Source: Jaltomata sinuosa
Taxonomy: Eukaryota; Streptophyta; Magnoliopsida; Solanales; Solanaceae
Length of the DNA: 64,000 nt
NCBI GenBank assembly: GCA_003996215.1
Contig: QJPP01002949.1
Span: 1 to 64,000, forward strand
Direction: 5' to 3'
The translations under genes and the position numbers were made by a program. The notes below the pieces were generated by a model. It searched no databases and was not told the DNA's origin. It saw only the letters and a program-made list of their open reading frames with translations. Positions 1-11,933 of this stretch are shown piece by piece; within the stretch, counting starts at the first letter, position 1; every line of letters starts with the position of its first letter.

Positions 1-360
1 TACCTGATGGGTGACGACCTGGTGTGACGGTCCGTCACATACTCGACGGTCCGTCAGTTGAGGCTTCACAGTTAGGCAGTGAACCCATTTTAGAATTATG
101 GGTGACGGTTGTAGTTGACGGTCCGTCACATTATTGACGGTCCGTCACTAACACCGTCACTACTAACCAGTGGGTATGAATATTTGTCTCCTAGTGACGG
201 TCCATAGTGACGGTCCGTCGTGATATTGACGGTCCGTCAACTCAAATCGTCACTCTTAGACAGAACACGTTGTTACGTCCACTTTTTGTACCTGCACACT
301 CAACGAACAAATTAACCAATTCCAACACGTAAAATTTTTCAAAGACTATACTACAACAAC
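1..360 (-). repeat. 3' LTR (partial) with GACGGTCCGTC palindromic repeats
   Basis: This is the beginning of the 3' LTR in element orientation; the rest lies outside the window. It carries six exact copies and one degraded copy of the near-palindrome GACGGTCCGTC within about 240 bases, usually flanked by GT/CA, interspersed with TTAGGCAGTG-like spacers. The same architecture occurs in the 5' LTR at 7040-7290, but there the centre base is A. The outer boundary near 360 is inferred from a TTGTTGTTGTAG-like start in element orientation. Confidence 0.65.
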
Positions 361-428
361 AATTTATGGGTTGCCTCCCATACAGCGCCTGATTTAACGT
401 CGCGGCATGACGCGGGTGTCTTGATTAC

Positions 429-3400
429 TCAGACTTCATCAAGATACACCAAAGACAGAACATGTACCTCCTCTGGGAGGCCCAGATATTGCTTTATCCT
501 CTGCCCATTGGCTTTGAACAACTCACCATCTTTATTTTCGAGTTCGACTGCACCGGATGGGAACACTTGGTGCACTTTGAATGGTTCGGTCCATTTGGAT
601 TTGAGTTTCCCGGGAAATAATTTGAACCTGGAGTTGAACAACAATACCAAGTCCCCTACCTTGAACTCCCTTTTCTCAATCTTCTTGTCATGGTACAGCT
701 TCATTCGTTCCTTGTAGAGAGCGGACCTCTCATATGCTCGCAATCGGAACTCGTCCATATCATTCAATTGTTCCAACCTTAGTTCCAATGCCTCTTTCCA
801 ACTGAGATTCAACTTTTTGAGCGCCCAAAGGGCCTTGTGCTCAAGTTCCACGGGCAAGTGACACGCTTTACCAAAAACAAGTTGGTAAGGAGACATACCT
901 ATTGGCGTTTTAAACGCTGTTCGATACGCCCAGAGTGCGTCATCCAGCTTCCTCGCCCAATCTCTCTGGTTCACATTCACAGACTTAGCCAAGATCTCTT
1001 TAATCTCCCGGTTCGACACTTCGACTTGCCCACTGGTTTGGGGGTGATAGGGTGTGGCTACTTTGTGTTGCTTCCCTCCATATTTTTCCAGAGCAGCCCG
1101 GAACACCTTATTACAAAAATGTAAACCTCCATCACTGATGATTGTGCGAGGGGTGCCAAACCGAGCAAAGATGTTTCTTTTTAAGAACGCCACCACACTT
1201 TTACCTTCGTTATCGGCCAAAGCAACCGCCTCGACCCACTTTGACACATAATCCACCGCTACCAAGATGTAGCGGTTCCCGTAAGAACTTTCAAAAGGGC
1301 CCATGAAATCTATTCCCCATACGTCGAATAATTCAACCTCGAAAATAGTGGACATGGGTAGCTCTTGTCGGCGAGAGATTGCCCCTCTTCATTGACATTG
1401 ATCACAGGACTTGGCAAATTCATATGAATCTCTCTGGATCGTCGGCCAATAATAACCACACTGTAAAATCTTTCGGGCGGTTCGATTACCCGCATGATGT
1501 CCTCCAACTGGGGACGAATGGCAAACTTGCAAGATGCTTGTCATTTCCGCTTCCGGAACACATCTCCTCACTATGTTGTCGGCACACAACCGGAATAAAT
1601 ACGGCTCGTCCCAGAAAAACTTACTTGCATCATGGAGAAACTTCTTTTTCTGGTGGAAGTTCAAATCTTCCGGGATCATGTCACTCACCGCATAATTTGC
1701 GAAGTCAGCGTACCAAGGCACCATATCACGTGATGCCGCCATTATCTGCTCATCCGGGAATGCTTCATCAATCTCTGGTTCATCTATTACGCTCTCTTCC
1801 CTATCAAGCCTGGACAGATGATCCGCTACCTGGTTCTCACACCCTTTTCGATCCTTGACTTCAAAGTCAAATTCCTGCAACAATAGCACCCATCGGATTA
1901 GTCGAGGTTTTGCATCCTTTTTGGTCATCAGATACCTCAAGGCTGCATGATCTGTGTGCACCACCACTTTTGTACCCAGTAAGTATGCTCTGAATTTCTC
2001 AAAAGCATACACAACCGCCAGCAGCCCCTGTTCTGTCACTGTGTAGTTCTTCTGCGCCCCATTCAATGCTTTACTAGCGTAATAAATGGGATGGAAAAGT
2101 TTGTCTCGCTTTTGTCCCAGAACAGCTCCAAGTGCAACACCACTTGCATCGCACATTATTTCGAACGGTTTGGACCAATCCGGGGCAATTATAATAGGAG
2201 CCTCCACTAGCTTTTCTTTCAGGCATTCAAACGCCCTCAAGCACTCAGCATCAAATACAAATTTCGTCTCCTTTTCAAGCAACTTGCACAATGGGGTAGC
2301 AACCTTAGAGAAATCTTTGATGAACCTTCGGTAGAAACCGGCATGACCAAGAAAACTCCTCACACCCTTAACTGAAATGGGTGGAGGTAGTTTCTCGATG
2401 ACTTCAATCTTGGCTCTATCCACTTCAAGCCCTCTCATAGATATCTTGTTCCCTAATACAATGCCCTCTTTCACCATGAAATGGCATTTCTCCCAATTCA
2501 GCACGAGGTTTGACTCTTCACACCTTTGCAATGCCTGACCCAGATTAGCCAAGCAATCATCAAATGCATCACCCACTACCGAAAAGTCATCCATGAAGAC
2601 CTCCAGTGTGTTCTCTACCATGTCAGAAAAGATAGACATCATGCATCTTTGGAAGGTTGCAGGAGCATTGCAAAGACCAAAGGGCATGCGTCTGAAGGCA
2701 AATGTACCATAGGGACAGGTGAACGTGGTCTTCTCCTGATCTTCCGGGGCGATAGATATTTGGTTGTACCCCGAATATCCATCTAAAAAGCAATACCAAC
2801 CTCTTCCAGCTAATCTATCCAGCATTTGATCCATAAAGGGCATGGGGAAATGATCACGGAGAGTACAGGAGTTTAGCTTCCGGTAATCCATACAGACTCG
2901 CCAGCCCGTGACAGGTCTTAATGGAATCAGCTCATTCTTGTCATTTGCTACCACAGTCATTCCTCCCTTCTTAGGAACACATTGTACTGGGCTTACCCAT
3001 TTGCTATCAGAGATTGGGTAAACCACTCCAGCATCGAGCCATTTGATGATCTCTTTCTTCACCACCTCTTGCATTGGCGGATTCAGTCTCCGCTGGTGTT
3101 CGGTGGTGGGAGTGCAATTTTCTTCTAGCTGTATTTTATGCGTACAAATACCTGGTGGGATGCCAATAATATCTGCAATGGTCCAGCCGATTGCTCTCTT
3201 GTGTCTCCTCAGGGTGGATAATAATGCTTCAACTTGAGATTTCACAAGGTCTGTCGCGATAATTACCGGTAAGGTGTCTTTGTCACCCAAAAATGCATAC
3301 TTCAGATGGACTGGCAATTCTTTCAACTCTAATACCGGTGCTTCCTCAATAGAAGGCTTTGCGGGAGGGGTTGGTCTGTTCTTTAAATCGAGATCCAATT

Positions 3401-5888
3401 TCTTTGGGGCGTAACCATATGACCCCATTCCAACCACCGCATTTACCACTTCCTCATAATCTTCGATGCCATCATCATCGAAATTCATTATAACTGCTGC
3501 CAATGTCTCTACAGCAAGTCTCTCTTCAACAGAAACGATTACCTCAGATTCTGCAACAACATCAATAACCGAGACGACATTCATGTCCCTCGGTTGCTTC
3601 ATTGATCTGCACACATTAAACTTCACTACCTCCTCGTTCAACCTGAAAGTCAGCTCGTTGCTTTCCATATCTACCAATACTCTTCCGGTTGCCAAGAAGG
3701 GTCGTCCCAAAATAATAGGGACTTCGAAGTCCACTTCGCAGTCCAATATCACGAAGTCTGCCGGAAATATGAACTTCCCTACCTTCACAAGTACATCATA
3801 CAAAATACCAACCGGGCGTTTCACCGATCTGTCAGCCATCAATAACCTCATAGTCGTCGGTTTGGGGGCTCCTAAGCCCAACTGGCGGTAGATGGCTAAC
3901 GGCATCAAGTTTATGCTAGCCCCCAAGTCACAAAGAGCCTTGGCAAAGTTAAACTCCCCTATGGTGCAAGGAATAGTGAACGCACCCGGGTCTTCTTTCT
4001 TTTGGACCAGCGACCTTGATGAAATGGCGCTACAATGGTGGAGGTTGTCTTCCGGTTCAAAACTTACCGACCTCTTCTTTGTGATCAAGTCCTTCATGAA
4101 CTTGGCATAACCGGGCATTTGTTCAAGCGCATCCACTAGAGGGATGTTTACTGATAACTGTTTGAGCATGGTTATGAAGTTCAGGAACTTTCTATCTTCC
4201 ACTTTCTTCTTCAGCCGCTGTGGGAAAGGAGGTGGTGGCCGCGGCATCATAGTTGGAAGTTTTTCAACCTCCTTGCTTTTATCTGTGAGCACTTGAGTAG
4301 CATCTTCTTCCACGCCGGATTTTTCAGCAGACACTTTCACACCCTCATCGACCATAATTTCAGCATCTACTAACTCATCTTCCTCAGTTACAGCGTCTTT
4401 CTGGGTCTGAATTACCGGATGTGTTTCGAATAATGTGTTACCGCTTCTGGTGGTGATTGCCATACAATTTCCGTCGTTTCTCGGATTTTGAATGGTGTCA
4501 CTTGGCAATGTTCCAGCTTTCCTTTGATTTAGAGACGCCGAGACTTGACCCATTTGCTGCTCTAACTGCTTGATTGCGGTGGAATGGGAATTCACTAACT
4601 GACTCATTGATGTTAATTCAGTCCTCATTTCCTTTACCCCAGAGTCAGTCGATTCCACCTTCAGTAGCATCTTCGCCATCATGCTCTCTAGCTTGGACGT
4701 CCCTGACTCGACGTTAGTTCTTTCCCGGTTACCAGGTGGTACATACAACCCACCTCTATCATTGTTATTCCTCCAGTTTCCTTGCTCGCGGTCTCTATAA
4801 CCAGCTTTTTCATTGTGGTTGTCTCTCTGATAGTTCCGACCTTGGTTTCCCTGGCCATTGGCCTGGAAACCCCCCAAATAGTTGGCCTCCTCATCAGATT
4901 CAACCTCTGCTGCTCTGCCTTGGGAACCCACAGCTTTTACCATCTCTATGCTTCCTGACGTCAAGTGCCTTGTCAGGAGATCCAACTGCGTTTTCAGGTG
5001 CGCCATGTCTTGGTCGCGATCCTCCTCTTTTCTGCGCTGCTCTGCTGACATACCAACTGTATACGTGCTAGCCGCTACCTCTGAATCTCGTGTATGCCAG
5101 GCCCTATTGGTTTTGGTGAGCCTGTCCAAAGTAGCTGTAGCCTCAACAAAAGAGAGACCCATGAATGCACCACCTGCTGCGTTGTCTAACGTCGGCTTCG
5201 TAGCCGAATTTAGTGCCCTATAGAATGTTTGCATCAAGACGTTGTCGGCCAACTGATGGTTTGGGCACTGTGCCAGCTTCTTCTTAAATCGCAACCAAGT
5301 CTCGTGCAGTGCTTCGTGCGGTTGCTGCCTGAAATTACTAATCTCATCCCTCAACTGTATCATCCGAGAGGGAGGAAAGAACCTTTCTAGGAAAGCTCCT
5401 CTCAACTCTCCCCACGTTGAGATAGAGTTGGGGGTCAGCTCTGTCAACCACAACGTTGCCTCATCAGACAGAGACAACGGAAACAACCTGAGCCTGATCG
5501 CTGTCTGACTCACGCCCGGCAGCTCAAATGACTTGCATATGCCCACAAAATTCATTAGGTGCTGGTTTGGGTCGTCACCAGCAACGCCGCGGAATACTCC
5601 TCTCAAGTTCAACAATTGGATCATCGTGCTAGTGATGTTGAACTTTGCTCCGGGCGCTAGCGGTGGAAGAATAATGGCGCCTGTAGCGCCAGCTCCATCT
5701 AAGTCGAGATCCTCATCGTTCCGTGCGATCTCATCCTGCAGACCACCAGCATTCAGATTTTGTTGGGCCTGCAGTTCTGCAGCGATCCTTGCTGCATCTA
5801 GTTGTGCGGCCATATTCCGCCTCAATGTTCTAGCAAGTTCGGGGTCGTAAGGTAAAATTTGTTCCCCCGAACCTCGGGTACTAGGCAT
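429..5888 (-). pseudogene. gag-pol polyprotein, interrupted by one in-frame stop in integrase
   Basis: One frame runs from the first ATG (complement of 5886-5888) to a TGA at 1389-1391 and continues, still in frame, to the stop at 429. A gag domain occupies about residues 85-270. An aspartic protease motif CDLGASINLMP lies near residue 650, reverse transcriptase with FMDD (in place of the usual YxDD) near 1100, and RNase H with a TDHAALRYL motif near 1315. The integrase HHCC zinc finger ends just before the TGA at about residue 1500. After the stop come the integrase core acidic residues in GIDFMG, IISDGG and a downstream Glu, then a basic C-terminal region. No CCHC knuckle is visible in gag. 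Apart from the TGA the frame is open, so the insertion looks fairly young. The polyprotein would provide capsid, protease, polymerase and integration functions to the element. Confidence 0.88.
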
Positions 5889-5993
5889 GCACAACTGTGT
5901 ACTCTGTCACAGACAAAAACAACAAACAAACGTAAATCAGGAAATTATGACTAAGAGTCAAATAAACACACCAGACTTAATCAAAAACCGTAT

Positions 5994-6011
5994 TCCCCGG
6001 CAGCGGCGCCA
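5994..6011 (-). other. tRNA primer binding site of the Athila element
   Basis: In element orientation the sequence is TGGCGCCGCTGCCGGGGA, lying 4-5 bases inside the end of the 5' LTR. The TGGCGCC start, complementary to a tRNA 3' CCA end, is typical of Athila/Tat elements. From memory the matching primer tRNA in this lineage is tRNA-Asp; that identity is not proven here. Confidence 0.75.
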
Positions 6012-6015
6012 TTTT

Positions 6016-7375
6016 TGATAACGCTCAAACTACACCTCAATTTACGAAGCGTAAGCGATCGTTGTCAAATATATAACCCAACAAGGTTGGGGTCGAATCC
6101 CACAGAGAATATGGTGATGATTAAGACTTTAGTGAATTAAGTGACTAGTTGTCAATCGTTTCCAGTAAATAAGGGGGGGTTTTGTAATCAAATTGTAAAC
6201 AAAACGATAAGAAATGTAGGGGGTTTAAATCAGTATGAGAGATTGAACTAGGGATGTGTTCACCATGGCGTTGTAGCAATGTCGATTCTAGGCTTAACCG
6301 GGTTCTTTCTATCTGCGTGTCACGATGTGATTGCGTCGTTTGTATCGTCTAAACGTCTCTCGACCAAATAAACAAATTTCCTGTTCTATTCTTTCGACCT
6401 CGAAAAGAAGTGCTTTTTAGATTTCAATCCTAACATCAAGTAGAGTAATCCAGTTACGGCATTAATCTTTAAGACGAGAGTTTGTAGTCTCGAATCCTTG
6501 TTGTCAATCAAGTTTTCCCGGTTTAAATCTCTTTACTCAAGCAAACTAAACCTAGGCATGTTCTAATGTTTGCAACCACTAGAAAACGTGACATAAAGTA
6601 TGATTAACAACGTGACAATACATATATCGAACCCAACGCTACCTGGAATCTATATTGTTACGTTTGCCATGGCTCCCACAACCCTAGTTGCGGGAGTTTT
6701 AGTTACTCATGCTCGAAGATGAAAAGAAGAAAGTCATGTTCATAAAATAATAAAGACACGAGATCCTTACAATATATTGAGGACAATCTTCAAGTATCCA
6801 AGAACAATAAAAACCAAGAACTCACGAACAAGATTTTGGAGAAGGAAACCGTGTGTAGCGCGTTTCCTCTCTCAAAACTCACTCGAAACTCTCCTAAAAA
6901 TATTGAATAATGTATGTAAAAACTATTGGAAAAGTCATAATTACATAAACCTAACATAGGGTATTTATAGGAGTAGTAGAAAACAAATCCAAAACGGGCT
7001 AGGAATCCCAAAACGCGGACAGCCGCTGGCGCGCCACTGCCTTAGCTTGACGGCCAGGCTGACGGACCGTCAAGGCAGTGACGGACCGTCGCCTGGACCG
7101 TCACTGCTAGGCAGTGATGCTGCCTTGGTGCTGCCATATTGCGACGGTGGGGGTGACGGACCGTCACACACTTGACGGGCCGTCACGGCGGCCGTCACCC
7201 CTAGGCAGTGTTGCTCCTCTCTTTGACGGTCAATGTGACGGATCGTCACACTTGTGACGGACCGTCACTCAGGCCGTCACTCTTAGGCAGAACGTCGTTT
7301 TTCTCGTAATTTCTTCCGTTTCCGTGTTTGTTCCCATTTCCTACAAATACAACATAAAAACATCAAAAACAACAA
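6016..7375 (-). repeat. 5' LTR with GACGGACCGTC palindromic repeats
   Basis: In element orientation the LTR starts near 7375 and ends with CA at 6016-6017, next to the PBS. A cluster of near-palindromes GACGGACCGTC and single-base variants fills 7040-7290, in the same order and orientation as the GACGGTCCGTC cluster of the 3' LTR, and is likewise separated by CTAGGCAGTG spacers. Length of about 1.36 kb fits Athila LTRs. The full terminal repeat cannot be compared because the other copy is cut. Confidence 0.65.
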
Positions 7376-7745
7376 CGGTTGCTTGAAAACGTACGATTGT
7401 TCTTAGTAAAAAGGAGTCGATAGTGACGTAAATTGGCGTCACATCATACACTAAATTCAATATTAATTTGATGTATCCAATATAAATTTCATACAGTGAA
7501 TCTAAAATACATGTATCTAGTATCAAGTTGACCCATCAAAACTTTGATACATATATTTGTGCGTAGATACATGCTTAAAAGAAGAAGAAGAAGAAGATGC
7601 AAAATACTTTGGGCGGGTTGGGCAGGTTATATGGGCTTGGGCTAATTTTGCCACCCATAGTTGCTCCAAAACTCCCCTTCAAAGAATAAAATATTGAAAG
7701 TATAAAATAATTTTTATACTATAAGGTTATTTAAATGATAAATAT
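7376..7745. other. Non-coding spacer next to the retrotransposon
   Basis: AT-rich sequence without a convincing coding frame. It contains a short GAA-rich run at about 7578-7600. Nothing else is recognisable. Confidence 0.5.
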
Positions 7746-8013
7746 TACTCTATTCGTCTCAAATTATCCATCATGATTCTTTTTTTACACGCCCCTTAAG
7801 AAATATTAATTAGGAAGGAGTTTTTAACTATTTTAATCTTCATTGGTATTTGGATAATCATAACATCACCCATAATTGAAAAGTTTGTAGTCTTCAAGAA
7901 TAATAACTTCTAAGGGTAAAATGAAGGGAAAAATTGTCTTGAATTCCAAAATGATAAATAATTGAGATAACTATTTTTAAAATTATGACAGATAATTTGA
8001 GAGAGAGAAAGTA
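7746..8013. mobile_element. Stowaway-like MITE
   Basis: The ends are inverted repeats of about 35 bases (left TACTCTATTCGTCTCAAATT, right the complement of TACTTTCTCTCTCTCAAATT), each bounded by a TA dinucleotide. There is no coding capacity. Length is 268 bases. Similar ends occur at 8557-8808 and 8966-9209. Confidence 0.7.
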
Positions 8014-8502
8014 ATAATCATGAGCATATAATTTTATCTTTTCTTGTTAATTTGACATATATTTTGAGAAAAATAAATAAAAACTAAAGAAGAAAAAGCA
8101 GAGAAGAGTCAATCTATGACTTACCACAAAACTGTTGAAAGGTGAATAATAAAGCAGTGAGATGAAGGAGAATGAAGAGAATTTTAGCCATACTTGTGTT
8201 TTGTTCATTCATAAAAAAAGAATTAAAATTTAATCCTTCCTCTTTTTATATAGATCTCTGAAAATAAAAATATAAGCCGGCAAAGAATAAAGATCTTTCT
8301 AATTACTTTAAGTCTAAACATGTAAAGCTGAAAAAACTCCTTGTTACAATTTACAAGGCACTGGTTTTGGAAATCACAAGAAGTCTAGGAAAAAAGTTTA
8401 ATGGATTATCAAGTTTAATTTAGGGAAAGTTAAGGATATATAAGTTTGGTCAGCTAGTTTATTAATATAATCAAAATATACATTATCAATATATATTTTG
8501 TG

Positions 8503-8547
<45 letters not shown>

Positions 8548-8556
8548 CATATCATA
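8014..8556. other. AT-rich spacer with a (TA)n microsatellite
   Basis: No gene is visible. A TA dinucleotide run covers about 8508-8543. Confidence 0.6.
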
Positions 8557-8808
8557 TACTTCCTCTGTTTCAATTTGTTTGACCTACTTTCTATTTTAGT
8601 CCGTTTCAAAAAGAATGACCATTTCCCTTTTTAGTAACTTTTTAATTTCAACTTTCCACATGGCATGTTTAAGGCCACAAGATTAAATGGTATTTTGGTA
8701 CATTTGACATATCTTTAATTTAGGACTACAAGATTCAAAAGTCTTTTTTATTTTCTTAAACTCCGTGCCAAATTAAAATAGGTCAATCAATTTAAAACGA
8801 AGAGAGTA
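8557..8808. mobile_element. Stowaway-like MITE
   Basis: Inverted termini of about 30 bases: left TACTTCCTCTGTTTCAATTT, right ending AAAACGAAGAGAGTA. TA is present at both edges, as expected for Tc1/mariner-derived Stowaway elements. It is 252 bases long and non-coding. Confidence 0.78.
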
Positions 8809-8965
8809 TATATAAAGGTGTATTCAGAATTTCAAGAAGACGTACCACATAGGTATTTGATTTAATTGTATATTTGTGAACTAACGGATGATCGATTAGA
8901 AATAAAAATTCGTTGGCCTACTTGTGGCTTGATGAAATAATTTATCCACTTTGATGCTTAAAGAT

Positions 8966-9209
8966 TATTCCATTTGTCCCAATTTTATGTAGCATCATTT
9001 GACTTGACACGATATTTAAGAAAAAAAGGATGATTTTTGAAATTTGTGGTCTAAAACAATCCTTAGATATTTGTGTGGTTGTAATTCATTTCATTAAGGA
9101 TAAAAAGGTAATTTTAGAGTTACATTGTTTCTAATTATAGAAAGGTAACATTCTTTTTTGAACGGACTAAAAAGGAAATGGTGTCACATAAAATGGGATA
9201 GAGGGAGTA
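8966..9209. mobile_element. Stowaway-like MITE
   Basis: Left end TATTCCATTTGTCCCAATTT and right end ATGGGATAGAGGGAGTA are imperfect inverted repeats of about 35 bases, with TA at both borders. A related truncated copy appears at about 63290-63470. Confidence 0.78.
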
Positions 9210-9353
9210 TCATTTTTACGAAATCAAATATTCACACTTTTTTTATAATTATAATCCAAATAAAATAATTAACAGTTAAATCAATTATAGCCACAATCAC
9301 AACTACACAATTAGAAGAATCACAACTATTAAGTTAAAATAAAGGTGCATTTA

Positions 9354-9751
9354 GGGTGTGTTTGGTATGTCGGACAACACTTTTCAGAAAATATTTTTCA
9401 ATTTTTTCATGTTTGGTTGGTTAAATATTTTTTTAAGGAAAACAAACTCCTTAAAAAATGAGGAAAATGAATTCCCTAATGAAAATAGGGAAAACAAGTT
9501 TTACTAGTAACGTTCCACATTGTTGGGTCCTCCCCACTCTCTAACACACCTCATCTTCACCCCCACCCCTCATAGCCCTCATCCCCGCTATCCCACCTCC
9601 CATAGTATTTGTCTAAATTATATGCAAATATTTTTAAGAAGAGATAATAATTTTTACTTACCTACCGAACACAAAACAATAAATAGAAAACCTACTTATT
9701 ATCTAAATAATATCTTTCAAGAAAATATTTTCCTTCGTGCTAAACACACCC
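9354..9751. mobile_element. Tourist-like (PIF/Harbinger) MITE
   Basis: Termini GGGTGTGTTTGGTA (left) and the complement of GGGTGTGTTTAGCAC (right) are flanked on both sides by a TTA trinucleotide (9351-9353 and 9752-9754), the target duplication expected for PIF/Harbinger insertions. It is 398 bases long and non-coding. Confidence 0.7.
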
Positions 9752-9754
9752 TTA

Positions 9755-10477
9755 GTTACTGCTGGACCAAAGTGGTCATTAAGCTTGGGCTCACCTATAG
9801 CTATTTAAGAAGGTAAAATGAAAATTACTAAAGTTGTAAGAAGCCTCGGAGGGGAGCGTGGATTCACGTGAACTCACTTTCTTCCGCATGGATCCACCCA
9901 AACATCCCTGATTTATATGTGTGTGTACATACATACATACATACTTACTTATAAAGGGGAATAAGCAGACCGTTGATCGACGTATCTGCATTCATAATCA
10001 TAAAGTTGACCTTAATCCACAACGAAGCTTCCCCTGCCAAAACTCACCTTCACTCTACAGTGAACAGTCACATGGCTTCCAACTAATTACTAACATTTAC
10101 TCAACATGGAGTTGACCTTCCTTCATAACGAAGGTTCCCATCAAACATCTGAAATATTCTTTCTTTATTGTCCCTTCCTAGAAGAAGAATATGATTCTTG
10201 CTCAAAGCTAGTGAATATCATAAATATATTCTCTAGGCATGAATTTGATATATTCTTTTATACCATAACAAAAGGGCAAATGCAATACAACCAATGGAGT
10301 TGTAAGGTCAACAACTATTCTCATTGATTTGATCTTCAAAAAGGAAAATCCAAATAGTAGCATTTGTTTGATGCTCTACTAAATAATGGCATATCATTGT
10401 AGTTGCATGGAGGTATAGAAACATGGACCCAAAGAAACAATGCTACAAGGCTAACTATTTTTTTTAATAAATGTGGT
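9755..10477. other. Intergenic sequence, nothing recognised
   Basis: Short ORFs occur, but none has a recognisable motif or coding bias. A short ACAT/ACAC-type simple repeat lies near 9925-9945. Confidence 0.5.
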
Positions 10478-10640
10478 GTCCGGACCAGCTTGAGTACACC
10501 TCAACTAATTCCACGCGATATCTATCACCTCCCACTAGCAGCATGAACTAGGTAACTCTGTCCACCAAGGCTAGGACATATGGAAAGAAATCATCGAAGT
10601 GTTTTTGTCTAGACTGGGATTTGAACACGAGATCTCAAGA
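10478..10640 (-). mobile_element. tRNA-derived SINE, head truncated
   Basis: In minus orientation the copy contains a B-box-like GTTCAAATCCCAG followed by the body and GGACACCAC tail found in the copies at 36249-36475 and 41578-41792. The 5' head beyond about 10640 is missing. Confidence 0.6.
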
Positions 10641-11933
10641 ATTGCATATTGAAAGGTTCATAACCCAGATATAACTAGAATTATTCAGCAACTACAGGAC
10701 AATCAGCAAGATTTCTTCTGATCATATTGTTCTTATAAACTCTGTGGACTTAGCTCCAGTGGCAGCAAACTCAGTAACAGGTTTAGGAGAAAACAACACC
10801 ATAGTGAAATTTTCTGAACACTCAGTGATTTCCTTTACAACCAAAACATTTTTAAGTGGACCAAATTTTTGGAACTTTTGTTTCTGATATTTGGATCTTC
10901 TTCTGAATTGACTGACTTCATATATTTCTGAAGATATTTTTCTAATGCTGTCATTCAACAATACCTCTTCTCATGGTGTCTGGAATATTGCAATAATTGT
11001 ACCTTGCTTTTCATCCCATGCTGAGAAGAATACTGAAAGAGAGAGTCTCATAGATACACTGAATGATGATAAGATTATCTTTCTTTTCCAACAATTGCAT
11101 GAAAAGAGCAGATTAAATTTTAACAGAGTTGTTCTGGTTCAGATGAATAGACAGAGAAAGAGGATCATCTTCCATCTTTATGAAGAACAACGATTAACAG
11201 AATTGGCAACACATTACATACTACTCAAAATGAACATTAACAGATACATCAAGTTCCAGACGGAGCACAAAGGAAGGGAGATGCAAACTGATGAAATTAT
11301 TAACACAGGCAATAATTGCCTTTCCTTCCACACAATATCTCAATCAAGATGGTAATATGCTTGGTATAATAAGACAAAAGAAAAGCAACCTCTTGACGCA
11401 AACAAACTGCATCTTAAACACTCCATTACCGGTTCATGATCAGGCAGTAGGTACAGTAACCACAGGAAAAACTGATGATGCCAAAGAAAAACAAGGCAGT
11501 GGTAAATATTGCTAGTGTCCCTCTGATCTCAAGGACAACGTCAGTAGTACCATGAGAATTAGGTATAGTGTGCCACTCATGTTGAGCCTAAACTTATGTG
11601 GGCTTTACTACACCAATCAAGAAACTTTTTTTTCTAAAAAAAAAATCACTTTCTCCTTCTCCTTCATGACAAAGCTGACTAACTCCAAAGAACAACCATA
11701 ACAAATATCGGAACGACTATCAAATTAGAACGCAAAAGAAAGCCATAACAAGCAATTATGTCATCGATCAAAGGCAAGAAGCAACATTTCATCTACTTCA
11801 AACCAACCAAGAGCTCGACAGGGTTAACACAAGTAGGAAAAACAATTTTGCATATATAGAATACAAGAAAACATTAAGAGTGTTAGCTCAACTTAATCAA
11901 AAAACAGATCAAAGACTCGAAATCAGACTCTCT
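10641..11933. other. Region downstream of the guanylate kinase gene; no supported gene
   Basis: It includes the guanylate kinase 3' UTR (probably the part next to 11933). Minus-strand open stretches at about 10722-10961 and 11430-11590, the latter hydrophobic, look faintly coding. They are broken by stops and match no family I recognise. Confidence 0.4.

Larger units (their letters stand above)
1..7375 (-). mobile_element. Athila-type Ty3/gypsy LTR retrotransposon, 3' LTR truncated by window edge
   Basis: The element reads on the minus strand: 5' LTR at about 6016-7375, primer binding site at 5994-6011, gag-pol from 5888 down to 429, then a short tail and the start of the 3' LTR below about 360. 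The domain order gag, protease, reverse transcriptase, RNase H, integrase is that of Ty3/gypsy. The gag type, the protease motif and the PBS point to the Athila branch. I see no chromodomain and no env-like ORF: only about 70 bases separate the pol stop from the LTR-like sequence. The element is probably inactive because of a stop codon in integrase. LTR boundaries are estimated from shared sequence and are good to roughly 20 bases. Confidence 0.88.

Noticed and set aside
1..250. Repeated GACGGTCCGTC units as a CRISPR-like array
   Set aside because: Units are too short, near-palindromic, irregularly spaced and inside an LTR of a plant retrotransposon.
421..5850. Many plus-strand frames of 60-160 codons across the retrotransposon
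   Set aside because: They lie opposite the gag-pol frame and show no motif of their own.
9520..9816. 98-codon plus-strand frame
   Set aside because: It overlaps the Tourist-like MITE and its inverted end, with no coding features.
10722..10961. Minus-strand open frame with a faintly protein-like composition, plus a hydrophobic stretch at about 11430-11590
   Set aside because: Stops break it immediately upstream, no start or reliable splice sites join the pieces, and no family was recognised. A decayed gene is possible but unsupported.
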